NCBI RefSeq assembly: GCF_027944115.1
Contig: NZ_JAPJZI010000001.1
Span: forward strand, 2,356,001-2,420,000
DNA: 64,000 bases
Direction: 5' to 3'
DNA from: Hoeflea prorocentri
GTDB lineage: Bacteria; Pseudomonadota; Alphaproteobacteria; Rhizobiales; Rhizobiaceae
In this document: positions 35,676-45,323 of the stretch, one piece after another
How positions within the stretch are numbered: position 1 is the first letter of the stretch
Layout: each line of letters begins with the position of its first letter
Notes under the pieces: model-generated
Databases searched by the model: none
The model's input: the letters and a program-made list of their open reading frames with translations, nothing else
What the model was told of the DNA's origin: nothing
Position numbers and translations under genes: made by a program

Positions 35676-37028
35676 ATGCAGGACATACTGGTCGAAAGGC
35701 TGAAAAAGCCGACCCCACGCTATACCAGCTATCCGACCGCGCCGCATTTCCACGACGGTATCGGTCCCGAGCAGTACGAAGGCTGGCTCAAGGCGCTTGC
35801 GCACGGCAGTACGCTTTCGCTCTATGTCCACATTCCGTTTTGCGACCGTTTGTGCTGGTTCTGTGGATGCACGACCAAACAAACCAATAAATACAAACCG
35901 GTAGAACGCTATCTTCAGTCCCTGTATCGGGAGATCGGGACCATCGGGCGCCTGACGGGGTCCCGCGCGAAAGTCAACGCCCTGCATCTGGGCGGCGGTT
36001 CGCCAACCATGCTTTCGCCCGAGGACTTCGAGCGCTTGCGGGCGATCATCGATGCGCATTTCGAGTTCACGGCAAATGCTGAAATCAGCATTGAGATGGA
36101 CCCGAACGACCTTGACGAGGATAAATACGACGCGATGGCGGCTTTTGGTGTCACGCGTGCGAGCCTCGGCGTCCAGGATTTCGACGAACGGGTTCAGGCG
36201 GCCATCAATCGCCCGCAAACATTTGAGCAGACCCGGGAGGTGGTGGATGCGATGCGCGCCCGTGGCGTCGGCTCTGTCAATCTCGACATGCTTTACGGGC
36301 TGCCGCATCAGAGCCTTGAAACCATCGACGACACCGTCGCCAAGATCATCGAACTCGACCCGGATCGCATCGCGCTCTTCGGATATGCCCATGTGCCGTG
36401 GATGAAAAAACACCAGAAGATGATCGACGAAACCCGCCTGCCCGGCGTGAAGGAACGGTTTGAACAGGCCAGTCATGCGGCCCGGCTGCTTGCCGAAAAC
36501 GGCTATCACAGCATCGGAATGGACCATTTCGCGCGGCCGCACGATACGCTGAGCAAAGCCGACAAAAGCGGGGCGCTGAACCGGAATTTTCAAGGTTATA
36601 CCGTGGACAATGCGGATGCGCTGATCGGTCTTGGCGCCTCCTCTATCGGCCGTCTGCCGCAGGGTTACGTCCAGAACACCCCGTCCACGCACGACTACCA
36701 GCGCCGGGTCGATCAAGATGGCGGCCTGGCAGTTGTACGCGGTCTCGAACTGACCGGGGACGACCGTATGCGCGCCTGGCTGATCGAGAGACTGATGTGT
36801 GATTTTCAGTTCTCATCGTCGGAGCTGACATCCCGGTTCGGAGCGTGTGCCAATTCGGTGATCAGCGAAGCCTGTGCCATCGCAGCAGCGGATGAGGACC
36901 GGCTTTTTGTCCAGGATTGCGATACGTTCAAGGTCACGGAAAGCGGACGCCCCTATGTGCGCACCATTGCCGCCGAGTTTGACCGGTATCTGAAGCGCGG
37001 CACCGGCAGGCACTCGGTCTCCGTTTAA
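35676..37028 (+). CDS. hemN: Oxygen-independent coproporphyrinogen III oxidase
   Basis: This 450-residue radical SAM enzyme has the motif CDRLCWFC at C56, C60 and C63, followed by C65. YVHIPFC precedes it, and the GGGSPT and DPND segments match HemN rather than HemW. It oxidatively decarboxylates coproporphyrinogen III in heme synthesis without O2, and so supplies heme for the cbb3 oxidase under low oxygen. It has an FNR box upstream and is divergent from fnrN. Confidence 0.95.
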   Translation: MQDILVERLKKPTPRYTSYPTAPHFHDGIGPEQYEGWLKALAHGSTLSLYVHIPFCDRLCWFCGCTTKQTNKYKPVERYLQSLYREIGTIGRLTGSRAKVNALHLGGGSPTMLSPEDFERLRAIIDAHFEFTANAEISIEMDPNDLDEDKYDAMAAFGVTRASLGVQDFDERVQAAINRPQTFEQTREVVDAMRARGVGSVNLDMLYGLPHQSLETIDDTVAKIIELDPDRIALFGYAHVPWMKKHQKMIDETRLPGVKERFEQASHAARLLAENGYHSIGMDHFARPHDTLSKADKSGALNRNFQGYTVDNADALIGLGASSIGRLPQGYVQNTPSTHDYQRRVDQDGGLAVVRGLELTGDDRMRAWLIERLMCDFQFSSSELTSRFGACANSVISEACAIAAADEDRLFVQDCDTFKVTESGRPYVRTIAAEFDRYLKRGTGRHSVSV

Positions 37029-37230
37029 CCAGTCAAGCATACACCGGACCGCCGGCCGATACGCCTGCTGCACCCTGCCTTCAAACACGCCCTGTCAGGC
37101 TGGCCGATGTTTCTTGTGTGACCATCAAAATGTCCGATCCTTATGTCATTGGGCCCGCCCGGTGTGCTAGATCCGTATCCGGAGGATCGTGCTACCGGAC
37201 CATTCGGACCGGCATCGGGAGAAATCGGCG

Positions 37231-38841
37231 ATGTATGATTATGTAATCGTCGGCGGGGGTTCAGCGGGCTGCGCACTTGCGGCACGACTGAGCGAGGATC
37301 CGAACAAGACAGTCTGTCTTCTTGAGGCCGGTGGCGACAGCAAGGGGTTGCTGTTCCGAATGCCGGTCGGAGCTGCTGCGATGCTGTCAGGCTGGCCGTT
37401 CAAGATCAACAACTGGGCTTACGAAACAGTCCCGCAACCGGGTCTCAATGGCCGGAAAGGATACCAGCCGCGCGGAAAGGCGCTTGGTGGATCAAGCGGC
37501 ATAAACGCCATGCTTTATGTTCGCGGTCACCGTACGGATTATGACCATTGGGCAGATATCGGCTGCGACGGCTGGTCATTTGAAGACGTCCTGCCCTATT
37601 TCCGGGTGGCGGAGAACAATGAGCGTGGCGGCGACGTCAGCCACGGCGCGGACGGCCCGCTCCATGTGTGCGACCAGCGCTCGCCAAGGCCCATCAGCAG
37701 CGCATTCCTGGAAGCCGCGATTGCTTGCCAGCACAAGTACACCGATGATTTCAACGGTGAAGAGCAGGAAGGCGTGGGGCTCTATCAGGTCACCCAATTC
37801 CATGACCGGGACCGCAATGGTGAGCGCTGCTCAGCGGCCGCAGCCTATGTTTATCCGAACAAGAACAGGCCGAACCTGACGGTGATCACCAGGGCACATG
37901 CCACCCGCGTCCTTTTTGACGGCAAGCGCGCGATCGGCGTCGCGTACAGCCAAGGCAGCAAGCAGCTAACGGTACGCGCAAGACAGGAGGTCATCTTGAG
38001 CGGCGGCGCGTTTAACTCACCGCAACTGCTCATGCTGTCGGGGATCGGGCCGGCTGACGAGCTTCGCAACCATGGAATAGGCGTAGTGCACGAACTGCCA
38101 GGTGTCGGTCGGAACCTGCAGGATCATCTCGACTATGTGTTCCTGACGGAAAGTGGAGACACCGATCTTGTCGGCCTGTCATTCAGGGCGCTGGGCAAGA
38201 AGATCGCCGCGGCGGCCGAGTGGGCGAAAACCGGACATGGCCTCCTCGCCTCGCCGTTCTCAGAGGCCGGGGCATTCCTAAAGACCGACCCGCGGCTTGA
38301 GCGGCCTGATATCCAGCTCCACTTTGTTGTGGCTATGCTTGATAACCATAGCCGGACGCTGCATTTTGGCCATGGCTATTCCTGTCACGTCTGTGTTCTG
38401 CGTCCGCATTCGCGCGGCTCCGTTGGCCTGTCGGACTCCAACCCGATCAGCCAACCGCGCATCGACCCGTGCTTTCTTGCCGACAAGCGCGACGAGGACG
38501 CTTTGCTTGGCGGTGTCAAACTGACACGTCAGATTCTTGAAGCCCCTGCCCTCCAGCCCTATCGCAAGCGGGACATCTATCCCTACTCCGGTTTGAGCGA
38601 CGAGGAGCTGCGCGAGGATATCCGCGCACGGGCCGATACGGTCTATCATCCGGTCGGCACCTGCAAAATGGGCACCGACAATATGGCGGTCGTCGATCCG
38701 CGGCTCAAAGTGAGAGGGCTGGAAGGCCTGCGCGTTGTCGATGCCTCCATCATGCCGACCATCATCGGCGGCAACACCAATGCACCGGCGATCATGATCG
38801 CTGAAAAGGCAGCCGACATGATCAGGGCCGACGCAAAATAA
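37231..38841 (+). CDS. GMC family oxidoreductase (choline dehydrogenase-like)
   Basis: The roughly 536-residue flavoprotein has the N-terminal FAD motif [17 protein letters not shown], the GMC signature [18 protein letters not shown], the second signature [17 protein letters not shown], and C-terminal catalytic residues in [10 protein letters not shown] with [14 protein letters not shown]. Members oxidise choline or other alcohols. Start ATG 37231 has GGGAG about 9 nt upstream, and earlier frames lack an SD. No betaine-aldehyde dehydrogenase or BetI regulator is adjacent, so choline is not proven. A strong terminator follows. Confidence 0.88.
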   Translation: MYDYVIVGGGSAGCALAARLSEDPNKTVCLLEAGGDSKGLLFRMPVGAAAMLSGWPFKINNWAYETVPQPGLNGRKGYQPRGKALGGSSGINAMLYVRGHRTDYDHWADIGCDGWSFEDVLPYFRVAENNERGGDVSHGADGPLHVCDQRSPRPISSAFLEAAIACQHKYTDDFNGEEQEGVGLYQVTQFHDRDRNGERCSAAAAYVYPNKNRPNLTVITRAHATRVLFDGKRAIGVAYSQGSKQLTVRARQEVILSGGAFNSPQLLMLSGIGPADELRNHGIGVVHELPGVGRNLQDHLDYVFLTESGDTDLVGLSFRALGKKIAAAAEWAKTGHGLLASPFSEAGAFLKTDPRLERPDIQLHFVVAMLDNHSRTLHFGHGYSCHVCVLRPHSRGSVGLSDSNPISQPRIDPCFLADKRDEDALLGGVKLTRQILEAPALQPYRKRDIYPYSGLSDEELREDIRARADTVYHPVGTCKMGTDNMAVVDPRLKVRGLEGLRVVDASIMPTIIGGNTNAPAIMIAEKAADMIRADAK

Positions 38842-38866
38842 AAAAGGGGCCGGACGGCCCCTTTTT
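38841..38866. terminator. Bidirectional terminator between GMC oxidoreductase and pyrimidine ABC transporter operon
   Basis: AAAAAGGGGCCG and CGGCCCCTTTTT form a perfect stem with a minimal loop and T tracts on both strands. It ends both the plus-strand GMC gene and the minus-strand transporter operon. Confidence 0.92.
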
Positions 38867-38882
38867 CACATCGGAATGTCGC

Positions 38883-39866
38883 TTACATTCCTTTGGTGAT
38901 CTTGTCGGTATGAGCACCTTCGGGCTCTTTGGAAATCACCGGATCGGAACCGCCGGACAGCAGTGATTTAACCGTGCGGTCATAGTCGGCAACATTAAGC
39001 GATCCATCGGAACCGGCGACAAGCTTGTTGATCTCGCCCATCATCCGCTTCTGGTGCTTTTCCGTCTGCGCGCCGGTTGCATCGTTTTCAAGCACGATGT
39101 CAGCGGCCTCAGCCGGGTTCTCAGCGGCATAGTTCCAGCCCTGCATAGAGGCTTTGACGAAACGCTGGAACATATCGACCTTCTTCGGATCATCGAGATC
39201 GGCTTCCATGACATAGATGCCGTCTTCAAGCGTTGCGACGCCCTGATCCTCATACTGGAAGGTGATCAGATCCTCCGCGGCGATGCCCGCATCGATGATC
39301 TGCCAGTACTCGTTGTAGGTCATGGTCGAAATGCAGTCGGCCTGCTTCTGCAGCAGCGGGTCGACGTTGAAGCCCTGCTTGAGGACCTTCACACCATTGT
39401 CCGAACCATCGGTCGGAATGCCAAGCTGGCTCATCCAGGACAGGAACGGATACTCGTTACCGAAGAACCAGACGCCGAGCGTGCGGCCACGGAAATCTTC
39501 CGGCGATTTGATACCGCTTTCCTTCAGGCAGGTCAGCATCATGCCGGAACGCTTGAAAGGTTGGGCGATGTTGACAATCGGCACACCTTTTTCACGCGAG
39601 GCAAGCGCAGACGGCATCCAGTCAATGATCACGTCGGCGCCGCCGCCGGCAATCACCTGCGCCGGTGCGATATCCGGTCCGCCGGGTTTGATCTCGACAT
39701 CGAGATCAACGGCGTCATAAAAGCCCTTGTCCTTGGCCACGTAGTAGCCGGCAAACTGGGCCTGCGTTACCCATTTAAGCTGCAGGACAAGCTTGTCCTT
39801 CGCCATGGCCACGCCTGAAGCAAGGGCCATGGACAGGCCGAGCGCCAATGCCAATAGTTTCTTCAT
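38883..39866 (-). CDS. ABC transporter substrate-binding protein (NMT1/THI5-like), pyrimidine cluster
   Basis: The 327-residue secreted protein has a signal peptide (MKKLLALALGLSMALASGVAMA). The mature fold has LVLQLKWVTQAQFAGYYVAK, the NMT1 hallmark near the N terminus, and GADVIIDWMPSALAS. It is the fourth gene of an ATPase-permease-permease-binding-protein set directly behind pydB, so a pyrimidine, dihydropyrimidine or ureido acid is the likely ligand. The ligand is inferred from context. It is distinct from TauA in sequence. Confidence 0.86.
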   Translation of the reverse strand: MKKLLALALGLSMALASGVAMAKDKLVLQLKWVTQAQFAGYYVAKDKGFYDAVDLDVEIKPGGPDIAPAQVIAGGGADVIIDWMPSALASREKGVPIVNIAQPFKRSGMMLTCLKESGIKSPEDFRGRTLGVWFFGNEYPFLSWMSQLGIPTDGSDNGVKVLKQGFNVDPLLQKQADCISTMTYNEYWQIIDAGIAAEDLITFQYEDQGVATLEDGIYVMEADLDDPKKVDMFQRFVKASMQGWNYAAENPAEAADIVLENDATGAQTEKHQKRMMGEINKLVAGSDGSLNVADYDRTVKSLLSGGSDPVISKEPEGAHTDKITKGM

Positions 39867-39908
39867 TTCAATTCACTCCTCTGGTTGAGGCTCCGTCTCT
39901 TCGTTGTG

Positions 39909-40769
39909 TCAGCTCCTGTAGGACGGATGCCAGAATGTCACGGCGCGTTCCAACAGGGCAATAAGTCCATAGGACAACGAACCTGCCAGCGCTGCAACAA
40001 AGATTTCAGCCCAGACCATGTCGATATTCATGCGACCGACCTCGGTTGAAATTCGAAAACCCATACCGACGATCGGCGTACCGAAGAATTCGGCGACAAT
40101 CGCTCCGATCAAAGCCAGCGTGGAATTGATCTTAAGGGCATTGAAAATGAACGGCATTGCGGCGGGAAGCCGCAGCTTCAAGAGCGTCTGCCAATAGCCG
40201 GATGCATAGGTCTGCATCAGGTCCCGCTCCATGGCACCGCTCGCGGCAAGACCGGCCACGGTGTTCACCAGCATGGGGAAAAACGTCATGACGACAACAA
40301 CAGCGGCTTTCGACTGCCAGTCGAAACCGAACCACATGACCATGATCGGGGCGATACCAACGATCGGCAGCGCCGCAACAAGATTGCCGATAGGTAAGAG
40401 GCCCTTGCGCAGGAACGGCACGCGATCCACTGCCACGGCAACCGCGAAACCGGAAATACACCCCATCGCGTAACCGGCCAGCACCGCCTTAAGGAAGGTC
40501 TGGGTAAAATCGGCCCAGAGAATATCAGTCGAGGCGGCAATTCGCGCCCAGATCATTGACGGGGACGGCAGCAGGACGGGCGAAATGTTGAAGCCGACCG
40601 TAATGCCTTCCCAGATGACGATCAGTGTCACACCGAAGATCAGGGGAATCAGCAGATTGATGCCGCGGGCCAGCACCTGATTTGAGGGATTGAGCTTCAC
40701 CAGCCAACTGTTGGCGAACCATGCCACCATCCAGAAGAACGTCGCTGCTACGATCGCGCCATTGTTCAT
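39909..40769 (-). CDS. ABC transporter permease (pyrimidine cluster, second)
   Basis: The 286-residue membrane protein has about six helices and the EAA loop (LMQTYASGYWQTLLKLRLPAAMP). Its start overlaps the stop of the first permease gene (ATGA at 40766-40769), so the two permeases are translationally coupled and probably form a heterodimer. Membership of the NitT/TauT family is clear; the substrate is inferred. Confidence 0.9.
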   Translation of the reverse strand: MNNGAIVAATFFWMVAWFANSWLVKLNPSNQVLARGINLLIPLIFGVTLIVIWEGITVGFNISPVLLPSPSMIWARIAASTDILWADFTQTFLKAVLAGYAMGCISGFAVAVAVDRVPFLRKGLLPIGNLVAALPIVGIAPIMVMWFGFDWQSKAAVVVVMTFFPMLVNTVAGLAASGAMERDLMQTYASGYWQTLLKLRLPAAMPFIFNALKINSTLALIGAIVAEFFGTPIVGMGFRISTEVGRMNIDMVWAEIFVAALAGSLSYGLIALLERAVTFWHPSYRS

Positions 40770-41662
40770 CGCGCCATCCCCATTCGGCTCATGACGATGC
40801 GCGCGATGATGTCAACCAGCATGACCAGAAGAGCCGCCAGAACCGCAGCGGCGATCAATGCCGACCATATCTGGATCGTCTGGCCGTAATAGGATCCCGT
40901 CAGCAGGCGGGCGCCGAGACCGGCAACCGCCCCGGTCGGCAACTCACCAACAATTGCCCCGACAAGACTGATGGCCACGGCAACCTTCATGGACGTGAAC
41001 AGGAACGGAACCGCCGACGGCCAGCGCAATTTCCAGAAGGTCTGCTGGTTGCTGGCGTTGTAGGTCCGCATCAGGTCGAGATGTCTTGGATCCGGCGATC
41101 GCAGGCCTTTCACCATGCCGACCGTCACAGGAAAGAAGGACAGGTAGGCCGAGATAAACGCTTTGGGTAACAGGCCCGAAATGCCGACAGCGTTCAGGAC
41201 AACGATGATCATGGGGGCTATGGCGAGGATCGGAATGGTCTGACTGGTGATAACCCAGGGCATCAGGCTTTTGTCCAGGACGGCGGAGTGCACGATCAGC
41301 ACCGCCAGCAAAATGCCCAGCATCGAGCCCATGGCGAAGCCGAGCAGCGTCGACGACATGGTAATCCATGTGTGATAGATCAGACTGCGCTTGGAGGTGA
41401 CCTTCTTGAGTGCCGTTGTCTTCCAGATTTCATCGGCGACCTGATGCGGCGCCGGCAGAACCGGTCTTTCCTGCGCCAGCGTCTTGTTGACCAACTGCAT
41501 GGTCGTCAGCGATGTGTCGGCCCTCGCCGCCTGATCGCGCTCAAACGGCGCGTTGAGGATCACAGCAAACCCGTACCAGATGACCACAATCGCCACGACC
41601 ATCGTGCCGACCGGCAGGACGCGATCCACAAACCATCTATTTAGCCCCCCGGATTGCGCCAT
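40766..41662 (-). CDS. ABC transporter permease (pyrimidine cluster, first)
   Basis: This 298-residue permease has a long N-terminal extension between the first helix and the core (ADTSLTTMQLVNKTLAQE, then RPVLPAPHQV). Five further helices follow, with the EAA loop LDLMRTYNASNQQTFWKLRWP. It is coupled by ATGA to the second permease. It lies 45 bp after the ATPase gene. Confidence 0.9.
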   Translation of the reverse strand: MAQSGGLNRWFVDRVLPVGTMVVAIVVIWYGFAVILNAPFERDQAARADTSLTTMQLVNKTLAQERPVLPAPHQVADEIWKTTALKKVTSKRSLIYHTWITMSSTLLGFAMGSMLGILLAVLIVHSAVLDKSLMPWVITSQTIPILAIAPMIIVVLNAVGISGLLPKAFISAYLSFFPVTVGMVKGLRSPDPRHLDLMRTYNASNQQTFWKLRWPSAVPFLFTSMKVAVAISLVGAIVGELPTGAVAGLGARLLTGSYYGQTIQIWSALIAAAVLAALLVMLVDIIARIVMSRMGMAR

Positions 41663-41707
41663 CAGCCCTCCGCCCCGATCAAGACCGGCCCAGAATGTGT
41701 TGCGCGA

Positions 41708-42487
41708 TCAATCGTCATAGGAGTGTCCCTGCCTCAGCCCCTCGCGCACCCGATGCGCAATTTCGAGGAACTCCGGCGTCTCCCGGATATCAAGCGACCG
41801 ATCATGGCCCAGTTCGCAATCGATAATCTCGTGGATCCGTCCCGGACGCGGGCTCATGACAACAATGCGCGTTGACAGGAAAACCGCCTCAGGAATGGAG
41901 TGAGTCACGAAGACCACGGTCTTCTTCGTCTTGGCCCAGAGCTTCAGAAGCTGTTCGTTGAGATGGTCCCGGACAATCTCGTCGAGAGCGCCGAACGGCT
42001 CGTCCATCAGCAACATGTCGGGATCGAAGGACAGCGCGCGCGCGATCGATGCCCGCTGCTGCATGCCGCCCGAGAGCTGCCAGGGGAATTTCTTCTCAAA
42101 GCCGGTCAGGTTGACGAGGTCCAGATTGCGGCTGATCAGTTCGGCCCGTTCAGCCTTCGGATACCCCATGACCTCCAGCGGCAGCGAGATGTTGCCACCG
42201 ATCGTCCGCCAGGGATAAAGCGCCGCGGCCTGGAAAACATAGCCGTAAGCTCGTGACAGCCTCGCCTCCTCGGGTGAGACTCCATTGACCGAGATCGAAC
42301 CGCCTGTCGGCTTTTCAAGGTCGGCAATGACACGCAGCAATGTGGTCTTTCCGCACCCGGACGGGCCGATCAGCGAGACAAACTCGCCGGTCAGCACCTT
42401 CAGATCGATGTCGGACAAGGCATGCACCGGCCCGTCATTGGTCTGAAACGTCAGATCCAGACCCTCGGCGTCGATAACAATACTCAT
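41708..42487 (-). CDS. ABC transporter ATP-binding protein (pyrimidine cluster)
   Basis: The 259-residue ATPase has Walker A GPSGCGKTTL at 41-50, signature LSGGMQQRASIAR, Walker B DMLLMDEPFGALD and the His switch FVTHSIPEA. It belongs to the TauB/SsuB type. It begins 60 bp after the pydB stop and starts the transporter part of the operon. Confidence 0.92.
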   Translation of the reverse strand: MSIVIDAEGLDLTFQTNDGPVHALSDIDLKVLTGEFVSLIGPSGCGKTTLLRVIADLEKPTGGSISVNGVSPEEARLSRAYGYVFQAAALYPWRTIGGNISLPLEVMGYPKAERAELISRNLDLVNLTGFEKKFPWQLSGGMQQRASIARALSFDPDMLLMDEPFGALDEIVRDHLNEQLLKLWAKTKKTVVFVTHSIPEAVFLSTRIVVMSPRPGRIHEIIDCELGHDRSLDIRETPEFLEIAHRVREGLRQGHSYDD

Positions 42488-42547
42488 CCGCTACGCCCTG
42501 CAACAGGCGACCGGCGCCTGATGGAACCGGAATTCACAACCATCCCC

Positions 42548-44005
42548 CTAGACCCCGCTTGCCGGAATGCCGGTGCGCTGGACCTTTCTGGGCGCAGTGA
42601 CATCCTTCCACGTTGAAAGCGCCCTGTTGACCGCATGGAACGGTTCACGCGCCACATATTCGCCATGCCCCTCTTTGGTCTTGACCTCTCCGTCGTCGAT
42701 CGAAAGATGTCCGCGCGTCAAGGTGAAACGCGGCAGGCCTTTGACTTCCTTGCCCTCAAAGACGTTGTAGTCGATCGCAGATTGCTGGCTGGAGGCAGCT
42801 ATCGTCTTTTCCTTGTTCGGATCCCAGACAACGATATCGGCATCGGAGCCCACGAGGATCGCGCCCTTTTTCGGGTACATATGCAATATCTTGGCGATAT
42901 TTGTTGAAGTAACGGCGACAAATTCGTTCATGGTCAGCCGGCCGGTCACGACGCCGTAGGTCCACAGCATCGGCATGCGGTCTTCAAGTCCGCCGGTCCC
43001 GTTCGGGATCTTGGTGAAATCACCGACGCCGTAACGCTTCTGCTCCGTTGTAAAGGCGCAGTGATCCGTCGCCACGACCTGAAGCGAACCGGCGGCAAGG
43101 CCATGCCAGAGCGAATCCTGATGCTTTTTGTTGCGGAATGGCGGCGACATCACCCGGCGCGCCGCATGATCCCAATCCTTGTGTTTGTATTCGCTGTCGT
43201 CGAGCGTCAGGTGCTGAATGAGCGGCTCACCGTAAACGCGAATGCCGTTCTGACGGGCCCTGCGGATCGCCTCATGCGCCTGTTCGGAGGACGTGTGGAC
43301 AACATAGAGCGGTACACCTGCCATGTCGGCAATCATAATGGCGCGGTTGGTGGCTTCGCCTTCCACCTCCGCAGGCCGCGAATAGGCGTGAGCCTCCGGT
43401 CCGTTGTTGCCCTCGGCAAGCAGCTTTTCCTGAAGCTGGGCAACGACGTCGCCATTTTCAGCATGCACAAGCGGCAGCGCACCCAGTTCCGCGCAGCGCT
43501 GGAACGATGAGAACATCTCGTCGTCATCGACCATCAGGGCGCCCTTATAGGCCATGAAATGCTTGAAGGTATTGATGCCTTTTTCACGCACCACCTGTTC
43601 CATTTCATTGAAAACCTGTTCGCCCCACCAGGTTATCGCCATGTGGAAGGAATAGTCGCAATTTGCCCGGGTCGATTTGTTGTCCCACATCTGGATTGCT
43701 TCCAGAAGAGACTGGCCGGGCGACGGCAGAGCAAAGTCCACGACCATTGTGGTCCCGCCAGACAGGGCCGCGCGCGTTCCACTTTCAAAGTCGTCCGACG
43801 AATAGGTGCCCATGAACGGCATTTCCAGATGCGTGTGCGGATCGATGCCACCCGGCATCACGTAGCAGCCTGCAGCATCGAGGACCGTGTCACCCGAAAG
43901 GTCAGGACCGATCTCGGTGATGACACCGCCCTCGATCTTTACGTCCGCCGAATAAGTCAGGTCGGCTGTGACGATCTGACCGCCCTTTATAACTGTGCTT
44001 CCCAT
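42548..44005 (-). CDS. pydB: Dihydropyrimidinase (D-hydantoinase)
   Basis: The 485-residue amidohydrolase has metal ligands in DPHTH (H57, H59), the carboxylated Lys region FKHFMAYKG, PLVHAENGD (H181), VVHTSS and VATDHCAF. It hydrolyses dihydrouracil or dihydrothymine to N-carbamoyl-beta-amino acids. ATG 44005 has GGAGG 5 nt upstream. It lies between pydC and the ABC transporter genes. RRVMSPPFRNKKHQ is typical of true dihydropyrimidinases rather than allantoinases. Confidence 0.94.
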   Translation of the reverse strand: MGSTVIKGGQIVTADLTYSADVKIEGGVITEIGPDLSGDTVLDAAGCYVMPGGIDPHTHLEMPFMGTYSSDDFESGTRAALSGGTTMVVDFALPSPGQSLLEAIQMWDNKSTRANCDYSFHMAITWWGEQVFNEMEQVVREKGINTFKHFMAYKGALMVDDDEMFSSFQRCAELGALPLVHAENGDVVAQLQEKLLAEGNNGPEAHAYSRPAEVEGEATNRAIMIADMAGVPLYVVHTSSEQAHEAIRRARQNGIRVYGEPLIQHLTLDDSEYKHKDWDHAARRVMSPPFRNKKHQDSLWHGLAAGSLQVVATDHCAFTTEQKRYGVGDFTKIPNGTGGLEDRMPMLWTYGVVTGRLTMNEFVAVTSTNIAKILHMYPKKGAILVGSDADIVVWDPNKEKTIAASSQQSAIDYNVFEGKEVKGLPRFTLTRGHLSIDDGEVKTKEGHGEYVAREPFHAVNRALSTWKDVTAPRKVQRTGIPASGV

Positions 44006-44044
44006 AGCTTCCTCCATGCGCCGAGCAACGCGGGATCGGGTGCT

Positions 44045-45292
44045 CTATTCTATGATTTGTGCCGTCTCCACGACCGCGTGGAACAGGACATCGGCACCCG
44101 CACGTGCCCATTCCGGCGAGATTTCTTCATCTTCATTGTGGCTCAGCCCGTCTACGCACGGACACATGACCATCGCCGTCGGCGCCATACGATTGATCCA
44201 GCAGGCGTCGTGGCCGGCGCCCGACACCAGGTTGCGATGCGAGTAGCCGAGACGCTCGGCCGCATCCCGCACGGCGGCAACGCAATCTTCGTTAAAGGCG
44301 ACCGGATCGAAGTGCCCGGCCTCCTCGATTTCGATCTCAAGACCGAGATCGGCGGCGATTTTGCCTGCTCCGGTCTCGATGCGCTCCTTCATATCATCGA
44401 GCACGGTTTGATGCGGCGAGCGGATATCGACGGTGAAGACCACCTTGCCGGGAATAACGTTGCGCGAATTGGGATAGACGTCGCAATGACCAATCGCGCC
44501 GACCGCTTCGGGCTGATGGCTCATGGCCGTTTCGTGCACCAGCTCGGTGATGCGCGCCATGCCAAGGCCGGCATTCTTGCGCATCGGCATCGGTGTGGAG
44601 CCGGTGTGGCTTTCCTTGCCGGTCAGCGTGATCTGTATCCACCAAAGCCCCTGGCCATGGGTGACAACGCCGATATCCTTGTTTTCGGCTTCAAGGATCG
44701 GTCCTTGCTCGATGTGCAACTCATAAAATGCATGCATCTTGCGCGCGCCGACTTCTTCATCGCCACGCCAGCCGATCCTGACGAGTTCATCGCCGAATTT
44801 CTTGCCGTCGGCGTCCACCCGCTCATAGGCCCAGTCCTGCGTGTGCATACCGGCAAAGACCCCGGAAGCGAGCATTGCCGGGGCAAAGCGCGTTCCCTCC
44901 TCGTTTGTCCAGTTCACGACAACAATCGGATGTTTGGTCTTGATGTTCAGGTCATTGAGCGTTCGAACGATCTCCAAGCCGCCGAGCACGCCCAGGATAC
45001 CGTCATATTTGCCGCCCGTCGGCTGGGTATCGAGATGGCTGCCCACATAGACCGGAAGTGCATCCGGGTCAGTTCCCTCGCGACGGAAAAACATATTGCC
45101 CATCTGGTCGACGCCCATCGTCATGCCGGCGTCTTCACACCATTTCTGGAACAGGGCGCGACCCTCGGCATCCTCGTCGGTCAGCGTCTGACGGTTGTTT
45201 CCACCGCGCACACCCGGTCCGATCTTGGCCATTTCCATCAGGGCATCCCACAACCGGTCACCGTTGATCCTCATATTTCCAGCCAGTGTCAT
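44045..45292 (-). CDS. pydC: Zn-dependent N-carbamoyl-beta-alanine amidohydrolase (M20 family)
   Basis: The 415-residue dinuclear metal hydrolase has VGSHLDTQPTGGKYDGILGV, WTNEEGTRFAPAML, the dimer-interface ELHIEQGPILEAE, and the C-terminal GAGHDACWI with CVDGLSHNEDE. This pattern is N-carbamoyl amidohydrolase/beta-ureidopropionase. It releases CO2 and NH3 to give beta-alanine or 3-aminoisobutyrate. GGAGG lies 6 nt before the ATG. The operon order aminotransferase-pydC-pydB gives the pathway context. Confidence 0.93.
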   Translation of the reverse strand: MTLAGNMRINGDRLWDALMEMAKIGPGVRGGNNRQTLTDEDAEGRALFQKWCEDAGMTMGVDQMGNMFFRREGTDPDALPVYVGSHLDTQPTGGKYDGILGVLGGLEIVRTLNDLNIKTKHPIVVVNWTNEEGTRFAPAMLASGVFAGMHTQDWAYERVDADGKKFGDELVRIGWRGDEEVGARKMHAFYELHIEQGPILEAENKDIGVVTHGQGLWWIQITLTGKESHTGSTPMPMRKNAGLGMARITELVHETAMSHQPEAVGAIGHCDVYPNSRNVIPGKVVFTVDIRSPHQTVLDDMKERIETGAGKIAADLGLEIEIEEAGHFDPVAFNEDCVAAVRDAAERLGYSHRNLVSGAGHDACWINRMAPTAMVMCPCVDGLSHNEDEEISPEWARAGADVLFHAVVETAQIIE

Positions 45293-45323
45293 CGGTGTCC
45301 TCCGTGGATTGTCATGCCTTGCC